DNA of 64,000 bases from Ascaphus truei (taxonomy: Eukaryota; Chordata; Amphibia; Anura; Ascaphidae): assembly GCA_036426205.1 (NCBI GenBank), contig WSYH01000843.1:95125-159124 (forward strand). Reading direction: 5' to 3'. The notes under the pieces are model-generated. The model ran no database searches. It was given only the letters and a program-made list of their open reading frames with translations, and had not been told where the DNA came from. Both the position numbers and the translations under genes were made by a program. Numbering within the stretch: the stretch's first letter is position 1; every line of letters starts with the position of its first letter. Positions 55,876 to 64,000 of this stretch are shown here, in pieces.

Positions 55876-58529
55876 TACTGTACTGTAGATTTGTAAGTTT
55901 TTTAAGTACAGTATGACACAGGTAAGTATGGCACAGATTTTGTCTTTCCAAATAGTAGAGTATACAGTAGCTCCAGTATAGACTAGTTTGACAGTACTAA
56001 CTGCATACACAATGCCATAATGCCATAATACAGTATGCACCTACAGTACAGTAACTGCTCAATTTTTTTCTTTCCAGAGAGAGCAGCACCAGCCATCTGG
56101 TTACATAGTATTTAACAGTAGTCAGAGTATACAGTAGTTCCAGTATTGACTAGTTTGACAGTACTAACTGCCTACTGTAGTCCAATGTGGAGTAGCTATA
56201 CAATACACAATGCCATGCAGTAATAAAGTACTGTATGCACCTAACTGCTCAATTTTTCTCTTTCCAGAGAAAGCAGCACCAGCCATCTACTGTAGTACTA
56301 CATATTACACAATGCCATAATATAGTACGCACATAACTGCACTCATTTTTTGTTTTCTTGTCTTTTCAGGAAAAAATGATGGACTGGGGGAGAGGGGGGG
56401 TGTTGTGTACAGTATAATCTATTTGTACAGTCAAGTGTACAGTATATAAACAGCAGTAATGATGTGCACAAAACCTCTCCTCTCTCAATGAACTACTGTA
56501 CTGTACACAGAATGAGGAAGAAGAGAAAGACGGAAAAAATGATATTACTATATATATATTATAAATTATATATTATTAAATAATATTATTATAAATGTGC
56601 ATTATTCATTTTTATCAATGTTTTATAAATGTTTTATAAATGTTTATCCAATTTCAATCTACCAGAAGAACTTATTGTAACCATGTATTATTTGTTTTAC
56701 TCTGTGCCCAGGACATACTTGAAAATGAGAGGTAACTCTCAATGTATTACTTCCTGGTAAAATATTTTATAAATAAATAAATAATAAAGACTGCATTATG
56801 TATTATTCGTGATTATTTTTATATTTGTATTTTTTTGTTCCTGATAAAATAAAATAAATATTTATTTACATTCCTGCTAATCATAATCATTGACAACCCC
56901 CTCCCCCCACACCTACAGTACACCAAAGAAAAAGAATGAATGACAAAACAACATGAATCATGTTTATTTTAACTCTCAATTCTCACAATACTGTGCAAGT
57001 CAGATTTACTTTTCAAATTCGAGAAGGGATTTTCCAACGTCTTACCGTAAACAAAGCCTCAAAGGGTTGGGGGGGTTGGGTGAGTCATGCGCATTAATAA
57101 GCTAGCTCCCATCTCAAAGAGGATTACACTCAGGTGCAGTGAGGTGATTGACGCTCGGCTAGGGACGGATTAAAAACACAATGACCTGCTTCAGAAAATT
57201 AATGACTCTGTGGGGGTGTCTGTCGATAAGAGTTTCAATACCTTGAGCGAGCCTTGTGTGTGTGCGTTGGGGAGGGGGCTGCATGAAGGATTAGCTGTGC
57301 AGCAGTTCAAAGAAATTACATACAGTACAGTAATTTAAAAAGGCAGTTCATCATAATAATTTGATCCCTACACCCCCAAATATAGTACATAAAAAGCACA
57401 CAAATCAACCATGTGCAGACAAACGCACAGGGTCGCAGTCAAAAGCTACAGCACAGATTGAATAGCATAATATCAAGATTGTTTTTGCAGGCTTGTGGAG
57501 AAAATGACAATTAAAAAATTATAATAACATTTTTTTTTTTGGTCACTTACTCAAGCAAGCAGTGGTGGGTGAAATTACAGGCGCATGCGCAGTAATCAAC
57601 TAGCTCCCATCCCAAAGAGGATTACACGCAGGCTCAGTGAGGTGACTGACGCTCGGCTATGGACGGATTAAAAACACAATGTTAAGCTTCAGAAAATTAA
57701 TGACTCTGTGGATGGGGGGGGGGGGTAGTTTGAGTCATGCGCAGTAATCAGCTAGCTCCCATCTCAAAGAGGATTACACGCAGGCACAGTGAGGTGATTG
57801 ACGCTCGGCTATGGACGGATTAAGAACACAATGTCAAGCTTCAGAAATTTAATGACTCTGTGGAGTTTCAAATCCTTGAGCGAGCCTTGTGTGTGTTCGT
57901 GGGGGAGGGGGCTACTGGGTACAGCTGCATAAAGTTCAAAGATAATGACATACTTTAATTTCAAAAGGCAGTTAATCATAATAATATGATCCCTACACCC
58001 CCAAATACAGTACGTAAAAAGCACACAAATCAACCATGTGCAGTCAAACGCACAGGATCGCAGTCAAAAGCTACAGCACAGATTGAGTATCGTAATACAG
58101 TATTGAGATGGTTTTTGCAGGCTTGTGGAAAAAAAAAATTAGAATATTTTTTTTTTTTTTTGGTCTCTCACTCAAGCAGGCAGTGGTGGGCGAAGTTACA
58201 GGCGCATGCGCAGTAATCACCTGCTGTCAAGCATGAATGTGATTGAAACCAGACACACATTCAAAGGAATGGTGTGGGAGAGATGTACTGCATTGTAGAG
58301 AAGATAAGAAGTTGAAATACCCTGCAGTGCAGTTAATTATCCTGAGCGAGGGGAGAGTGCCGTATATGCCAAATGTGACACTGTTACAGTACTGTACACG
58401 CCTATCGTTTCAACAATTTTCAAATGAGACATACTGTACAGTACAGCACTGCAAATGCATGTATAATTTAAATATGCAAATTTCAATTACTGCGCGCGCA
58501 CCAACAGACTGTGTACTGATGTAGATTGA
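55876..58529. other. Right subterminal region with a triplicated segment
   Basis: AT-rich, with many CAGTA words and AATAAA-rich sequence near 56,760-56,880. From about 57,070 a 130-200 base segment (GTCATGCGCA..., TAGCTCCCATCTCAAAGAGG, GTGACTGACGCTCGGCTATG) is present three times (57,075, 57,585 and 57,732). A longer part (GAGCGAGCCTTGTGTGTG ... CAACCATGTGCAG) is present twice (57,243-57,420 and 57,877-58,040). No gene recognised. Confidence 0.55.
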
Positions 58530-59974
58530 ACCGCGAAGGTATAGACTTCCAAGACAACAGTTCGCAAACCCCCACTGAGTTTTTACACGGCATTGCAGTA
58601 TTGCAGACAGCAAGAATAAAATGTCTAATATCACGAGCGCTAAAATAACGCAATTCACTCCGGACAAAAAATTAAACGCACCTGACCGAGATTATCTGAG
58701 AGCCGCGGATCTAGCCGATTTAGGTTAAAGGCAGCCGCCACTGTACCACCCACCTCCCTCCCTCTCCAGACTTGTGATTTCTTGTTTAGCCCTCTATTTT
58801 CATGTTAGGCTCCCTCCTAGCCTACTGTACAATAGGGTTGGACAACTGTACTATATGTAATAATGTCCATACTGTATACAGTATTGTTTCAATACATTAC
58901 TTAGTTTTCTATACTGTACAGTAGATGTCTTTGACTTATTTTTTCATTTTTTGAGTGCTGGGAACCATAATACTGTATCTCCAGTATTTAGTACCTCTAA
59001 CATTATTCCTTGTCATTATAGACAGTATCCTATGATAAGGGAAGCCAACAAAATAAAAAGAGTGGACCAGGCATGGGCATGGATCGTTAGTGGCGAGGCT
59101 TTCCAGGATGTCATCTTTACTGACGAGACAACTGTAGCGCTTGAGAGATTTGCCCATTTTGCATTCTACAAAAAAGGACGCCTATCTCTGAAGCCGCGTC
59201 CCAAGCACCCAGTGAAAATGCATGTGTGGTGTGCCATCTCTAGACAAGGACCAAGATGCATCATTATCTTTGAGGGTAAAATAATGCACAAATACACATG
59301 ATGTGCCTGTGGCCTTGCCTCATGCACTGGACAGCTGTACGGTACAGTATTTTGCACCCTAATGTTACTGTACATTTTTCTTTTCTTGTTTCCAGGAATC
59401 ATGAATAAAGCGTTCTTCCAAGATCACATAATTACACATGTTGTTGAATACATTAGGAATGATTTCCCATCTGGTCACCGGTTCTTCGAAAGACAATGAT
59501 CTGAAACACAACGCGTCAACAGCTCACATTCTTGCCAGCAGTATCAACTGGGTTAAGACGCCAGCGGAGTAAGTTGGGTAACCATTTCTCATTGTTTTAC
59601 ACAGTTTATATCTCCTCACAGTAAGTAATTAACTTTTTTTCTCCCCTCCTACTGTATTCCAGATCACCAGATTTTAATCCCATCGAAATGGTATGGCATG
59701 AGTTGAAGGATTATATCAGAAAAGTGTGGAAACCGTCAAAAAAAGATGAATTGAAGAAAGGGATACTGCATTTCTGGAACAATATACTCACCGTAGCCAG
59801 ATGTAATAAATATATTGATCATATTGTGACTGTGTTGCCTATTGTTATACAACGTAATGACCAGGCCTCGGGAAAGAATAAGGCAGGTAAGATATAAATA
59901 CTCTTAAGTATGGCACTCAAACTAACCCGTCTGCATTTATTGTTTTCTTTTCATTTTCAGAACTGCCGCAATGA

Positions 59975-60261
59975 AAAAAGGAAGGGGGGGTGTGTGGGTG
60001 TAAGATAATAGTACATTGTTCATTTAGAAACCAGCCGGTATCTTACACAACCCCCCTCTCCCACCCTCTCTCAGTAGTTACTGTACAGTATAGAAATTCG
60101 TTTTTTGCCTTCCCAAAAATTTGTTTTAAAAAAAATCTTTTGAAATACTGTATTTTAGAGCTGCAGACCCCCTCTCTCTCCAATCTCCCCCTCTCGCAAT
60201 GCCATAACGAGCGAAAGACAAGAGCTACTGTACTGTATTTTTGTCTGTATTATGCACTAGC
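59975..60261. other. Transposase 3' flank, inverted copy of 44,930-45,270
   Basis: After the transposase stop, a G-run (GGAAGGGGGGG), then ACCAGCCGGTATCTTACACA, a CCCACCCTCTCTCAGTAGTT segment and AGCTGCAGACCCCCTCTCTC. Read in reverse the same series is at 44,930-45,270, and in direct orientation at 63,500-63,815. Likely part of the long inverted repeat of the outer transposon. Confidence 0.6.
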
Positions 60262-62450
60262 TCATAAACCCGGTTGCCGTGATTGGAGGGGCAGGGGAGG
60301 AGAGGGGGTGGGCCGGGGGGAGGGGGAGGGCAGGGAGGGGGGGAAGGGCAGGGAGGGGGGGAGGGAGGGAGGGGGGTGGAGGGAGGGATGGAGGGGGCGA
60401 AGGGGAGGAGGGGAGAGAGGGGGCGAAGGGCAGGGAGGGGGGGAGAGGGGGCGAAGGGCAGGGAGGGGGGGGCGGAGAGGGCAGGGAGGGTGGGGGTGGG
60501 GGCAAAGGGCAGGGAGGGTGGGGGCGAAGGGCAGGGAGGGGGGGGCGAAGGGCAGGGAGGGTGGTGCGAAGGGCAGGGAGGGTGGGGGCAACAAAGGGTA
60601 GGGGAAGGTGGGGCGTAAGGGCTTGTGGTGGTGCGCAGGCGAGGGTGGGGGCAGGGCAGGGAGGGTGGGGGAATAGGGCAGGCGAGTGTAAGGTTTGGGG
60701 GCGAATGTAGGGCAGGGAGGGGGGGGGGCGGAGGCAAGAATGGCATGAGGTGGATGCTGGGGGGAAGGGTCCAGTCAGGGTGGTGGGGCGAAGGGCAGCG
60801 GAGGGTGCGGGGGGGGGTTGAAGGGCCAGAGAGGGTGGGGGCGAAGGGCAGGGAGTGGTGGGAGGGCGAAGAGGCAGGGAGTGGGGAGGGGTTGGGCGGG
60901 CAGAAGGGGGGCGAAGGAGGGTGGGGGGTGAATGGCAGGGGGGGGCGGGGGGGTGTGAAGGGAACGGTCGAGGGGGGGCGAAGGGCAGGGAGGGTGGGGA
61001 AAGGGACAGGGGGGGGTGGGTGGGGGGGGGGTGGGAAGGGCAGGGGGGGTGGGGGCGAAGGGCAGGGAGAGTGGGGGCGAAGGCAGGGAGGGTGGGGGGT
61101 TGACAGGCAGGAGGAGTGTGGGCTAGGGGCGAGCGAGTGGGGGTGGAGGGCAGGGAAGGGGAGGGCTCTCGACGGGGTCGGCTGGAGGGCGGAAGGTTAG
61201 GGAGAGGAGGGAGGGGGGGCGGAAAAGGGAACGGGGGGGGAGCAAGGCCAGGCTGGGGGGGCCGGGGAAGGGAAGGGGCGTGGTGGGCGGGGGGTGATCG
61301 AACATGGGGGGGGTGAACGGGCAAGGAGGGTGGCGGCGAGAAGGGAAGGGAGGGTGGGGGAGAAGGGCAGCGGGGGGGGTGGCACGAAGGGAAGGGGGGG
61401 GGGGGTGGGGGAGCAAGGCCAGGGAGGGTGGGGGTGGAGGCGAGGGCAGGGAGGGTGGGTGCAGTGGGGGCGAGGGGCAGGGGAGGTGGGGGGGGGGGGC
61501 GAAAGGGCAGGGAGGTGGGGGGTGGGGGCGAAGGGCAGGCGAGAGGTGGGGGCCAAAGGGGAAGGGAAGGGAGGGTAGGGGGCGAAGGGGAAGGAAAAGG
61601 GAGGGTGGGGGCGGGGGCACAAGGGACACGGGAGGGGGGGGGAGAAGGAAGGGAGGGGGAGGAGAAGGGAAGGTGTGAGGGTGGGGGGACGAGGAGGGTA
61701 CATGGTCCAGAGGGGCGGGGGGGGGAGAATGGGAAGGCCGAGGGGGGGAGGACTCTCCTGGCGAGGGTGGGTATGGGGGTGAAGGGAAAGAAGGGGGGGG
61801 GCGAAGGGAAGGCAGGGTGGGGGCCGAAGAGTAAGGGCAGGGGGCGGGGGGGAAGGGAAGCCGAGGAGGGAGGGCAAGGGCAGGACGGAGGGGGAGGGGA
61901 TGGGGGTGAAGGGAGGGCCGGAGAACCGGGGGGTGAAAGGGCCAGGGGCCGGGGGGGTAGAAGGGCAGAGGCGGGCGGGGGGGTGGTGAGGGAATGGACC
62001 CGGGGGGGGGTGAAGGAGGCATGAAGGGCAGGACTTAGTGGGTGAAGGAGTGAAGGAAGGAAAGGCCGGGGGATGAAGGGCCGGGGGGGGTGAAGGGCAG
62101 GGATGGGGGGGGTGAAGGGCTGGGCCGGGGGGGGGGGTTGAAGGGCTGGGGGTGTGAAGCGGCCAGGCCAGGGGGTGAAGGGGCCGGGGGGTTTAAGGGG
62201 CCGGGTGTGAAGGCGGGTGAAGGGACCGGACGGTGAAGGGACGGGTGAGGGCCGAGGCTGGGGTTACGGGCCGGGTTATGGGCCGGGGGGGTGACGGGCC
62301 TAGGGGGGGGGGGTTGTGAAGGGCGGGGGGGGGTTGAAGGGGCGGGGGGGGGTGACAGGGCCAGGGGGGTCGTGAGTTCCAGGGGGGTGGGGGTGAAGAG
62401 GCCAGGGGGGTGTGAAGGGCCGGGGAGGGGGGGAGGGTTGAAAGATCCTT
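60262..62450. repeat. G-rich minisatellite
   Basis: About 2.2 kb built on GGGCGAAGGGCAGGGAGGGT (about 20-22 bases), degenerating rightward into GTGAAGGGCCGGGGGG. One strand is almost free of C, with dense G-runs of 3 or more, a strong G-quadruplex pattern. Long open frames within it are repeat artefacts. Confidence 0.9.
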
Positions 62451-63165
62451 CCGTGCAGTTACTTACCTCGCAACGGGCCCGCGCTCCTCCGGGGTTCACA
62501 CGGCGGTCTCCGGTCCCCCCGGCGAGGAAAGAGCTGAGGACGCTCCGGTGAGGGCGAGGTGGTGTGGGAATGCGGGCAAAGAAGAGAATCGACATCGAGG
62601 TGGTAGCCCGGAGAAGAGGATAAAGGGGCAGATGGGGAGATGGGGAGGAGTCCTAGAGGATTCGAAGGTGAGAGCGGTGAGATGAGGAGCGTGGCACTGG
62701 GGGGTGGGGGGACGGTATGTGGGAGGGAAGAAACGGGGGGGCGAGGGGGAGAGGGTGAGGATGTTTGTTCAGGTTCCCCGCGGAAGACCCAGTGGGGCTC
62801 GATAGGGGGGTTAGTGGTTTAGGTGGGAAAGAAGAAGAGACAGGGCGGGGGGGGGAAAAGGCAAGGGTAGAAGTTTGAGGACTGGGAGGTGGGCGGCAGG
62901 GGGTTGGGGGCTGATTGGGGGGGTGGGGGTGGGTGAGAGGGGTGGATGGGAGAGGGGGAGGGGTGTGTGGGTTTGTGTGTGTGCTGGGTGTGTGTGGTGT
63001 GTGTGGGTGTTGAGAGTTGTGGTGTTGTGTGTGTGTTGGGGTGTGTCGTGTGTTTCAGAGTGTGTGTGGTGTGTGATGTGGTTTTGTGTGGGGTGTTTTG
63101 TTGTGTTTGTGTGTGTTGGTCTCTCGGTGCCTTACAGCTTCCCATTCATTTTTAAAAGAATTAAT
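62451..63165. other. GC-rich spacer and GT-rich repeat
   Basis: A GC- and CpG-rich stretch (62,451-62,640) that is less repetitive, then G-rich sequence, then GTGTGTGGTGTGTG-type repeats at 62,960-63,120. No gene recognised. Confidence 0.5.
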
Positions 63166-63176
63166 TCTTTTTCCCC

Positions 63177-63815
63177 TCCTACGTTATTCCAAGATCACCA
63201 GATTTTAATTCCCATCGAAATGGTTTATGCATGAGTTGAAGGCTCTATACAGGAAAAGTGTGCGAAAACCGTCATCAAAAAAAAGATGAATTGAAGAAAG
63301 GGATACTGCATTTCTGGAACAATATACTCACCGTAGCCAGATGTAATAAATATATTGATCATATTGTGACTGTGTTGCCTATTGTTATACAACGTAATGA
63401 CCAGGCCTCGGGAAAGTAATAAGGCACAGGTAAGTATAATACTCTTAAGTATGGCACTCAAACTAACCATGTCTGCATTTATTGTTTCTTTTCATTTTCA
63501 GAACTGCCGCAATGAAAAAAGGAAGGGGGGGGTGTGTGTGTAAGATAATAGTACATTGTTCATGTAGAAACCAGCCTGTATCTTACACAAACCCCCCTCT
63601 CCCACCCTCTCTCAGTAGTTACTGTACAGTATAGAAATTCGTTTTTGCCCTTCCAAAAATTTGTTTTAAAAAAAATCTTTTGAAATACTGTATTTTTAGA
63701 GCTGCAGCCCCCTCTCTCTCCAATCTCCCCCCCATCTCGCAATGCCATAACGAAGAGAAAGACAAGAGCTACTGTACTGTATTTTTGTACTGTATTATGC
63801 ACTAGCTCATAAACC
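63177..63815 (+). pseudogene. Second copy of transposase exon 5, exon 6 and flank
   Basis: Repeats 59,648-60,272 about 3.53 kb further on. The first 110 bases carry many one-base insertions (AATTCCCATCGAAATGGTTT versus AATCCCATCGAAATGG), which destroys the acceptor and frame. From about 63,280 the match is almost exact (GATGAATTGAAGAAAGGGAT). No other exons are repeated, so it is not a functional gene. Confidence 0.8.
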
Positions 63816-63825
63816 CGGCGTTGCC

Positions 63826-64000
63826 CGTGATTGGAGGGGCAGGGAGGGGGGTGAAGGGCCGGGAGGGGGGCGAAGGGCAGGGAGGGGGGTGAAGGGCAGG
63901 GAGGGGGGTGAAGGGCAGGGAGTTGGGAGAGGGGGCGAAGGGGAGGGAGGGGAGAGAGGGGGCGAAGGGCAGGGAGGGGGGAGAGGGGGCGAAGGGCAGG
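63826..64000. repeat. Second G-rich minisatellite array (continues past the window)
   Basis: The unit GGGCGAAGGGCAGGGAGGGG starts again after the CTCATAAACCCGG boundary, at the same relative position as at 60,262. The pair of arrays defines a 3.5 kb higher-order tandem repeat. Confidence 0.85.

Larger units (their letters stand above)
51652..58743. mobile_element. 7.1 kb TA-flanked transposon nested in the transposase intron
   Basis: TA duplications lie at 50/51 (51,650-51,651) and 58,744-58,745. Left end CTGCTGCGGCCCCTTTTATT, right end inward CAGTGGCGGCTGCCTTTAAC. The subterminal parts (51,670-51,880 and 58,530-58,740) match those of the L1-nested 7.2 kb element and the MITEs. In order it carries a forkhead-domain ORF (+), a BEN-like gene (-) and the 3' end of a transposase gene (+). 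It is an internally deleted, non-autonomous relative of the transposon it landed in. Confidence 0.8.
50984..59974 (+). pseudogene. Six-exon Tc1/mariner-like DDE transposase gene
   Basis: Predicted exons: 50,984-51,072 (MPKKRI..., start of the DNA-binding part), 51,476-51,634 (ends MR*KLGWKYGRL), 59,022-59,275, 59,396-59,568, 59,663-59,886 and 59,961-59,974. All introns have GT/AG sites and the joins keep frame: GRL|KQYPMIREANKIKR, IIIFEG|IMNKAFF, KTPAE|SPDFNPIE. Catalytic motifs are VIFTDET, KDNDLKHNAS and SPDFNPIEMVWHELKDYIRK, followed by the usual C-terminal FWNNILTVARCNKYIDHIV. It would cut and paste the element at TA. Lesions are an in-frame TAA after MPKKRI, a TAG in exon 2 and a one-base shift in exon 4 near 59,485. 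Intron 2 holds the inner element. Introns are rare in Tc1/mariner transposases. Confidence 0.8.

Noticed and set aside
60225..62024. Long proline- or glycine-rich open frames on both strands
   Set aside because: Products of the G-rich minisatellite; no codon structure or motif, and C-poor strand leaves few stops by composition.
62946..63155. Cys/Val-rich open frame
   Set aside because: Generated by GTGTGT repeats.
1..64000. tRNA, rRNA or snRNA genes
   Set aside because: No stretch with convincing A/B boxes, cloverleaf or known RNA sequence could be recognised by eye; a covariance-model scan would be needed.

Overview
This is a eukaryotic, almost certainly vertebrate, repeat-rich interval with no intact single-copy host gene that I can recognise. 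The mix of elements (Penelope-like with a GIY-YIG nuclease, fish/amphibian-type L1 LINEs, an LTR retrotransposon whose LTR begins TGTCAGG, intron-containing Tc1/mariner-like transposons, many foldback MITEs) fits an amphibian, probably a frog. That placement is inference. Many copies differ by single-base insertions, and a 5-N gap sits at 32,288-32,292, so some frameshifts and some duplications may be assembly error.

Layout. 1-12.6 kb: Penelope-like reverse transcriptase debris, a truncated L1 5' end, and two copies (about 2.5-5.2 kb and 9.9-12.6 kb) of a large foldback sequence that carries a 390-397 bp MITE. 12.6-21.3 kb: mostly unassigned sequence, several foldback MITEs, a GA/CA microsatellite, a myosin-rod-like fragment and two possible orphan exons. 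21.3-22.8 kb: a MITE end, a Penelope GIY-YIG fragment and a transposon segment that is the target of an L1. 22.8-37.1 kb: L1 element 1, split by a 7.2 kb TA-flanked giant foldback transposon (28,338-35,573). 37.1-43.6 kb: L1 element 2, inserted at the same short target sequence. 43.6-60.3 kb: a large Tc1/mariner-like transposon region with two divergent genes. On the minus strand is a BEN-domain-like gene, broken by an LTR retrotransposon with 5-bp target duplications. On the plus strand is a six-exon DDE transposase gene whose intron 2 holds a second, internally deleted relative (51,652-58,743). That inner copy carries its own BEN-like gene, a transposase 3' remnant and an intact 204-residue forkhead-domain ORF with a perfect Kozak start. 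60.3-64 kb: a G-rich minisatellite and a 3.5 kb tandem repeat that re-includes transposase exon 5.

How it fits together. The TA-flanked elements share related ends (CTGCTGCGGC... and CAGTGGCG...), including the 7.1 kb inner element, the 7.2 kb foldback inside L1-1 and the small MITEs. They look like one superfamily: a transposase-bearing element with BEN-like and forkhead-like partners, plus deletion derivatives and MITEs probably moved by its transposase. The most novel observation is a transposon family carrying two putative chromatin or DNA-binding proteins, one BEN-like and one forkhead-like, beside an intron-containing transposase.
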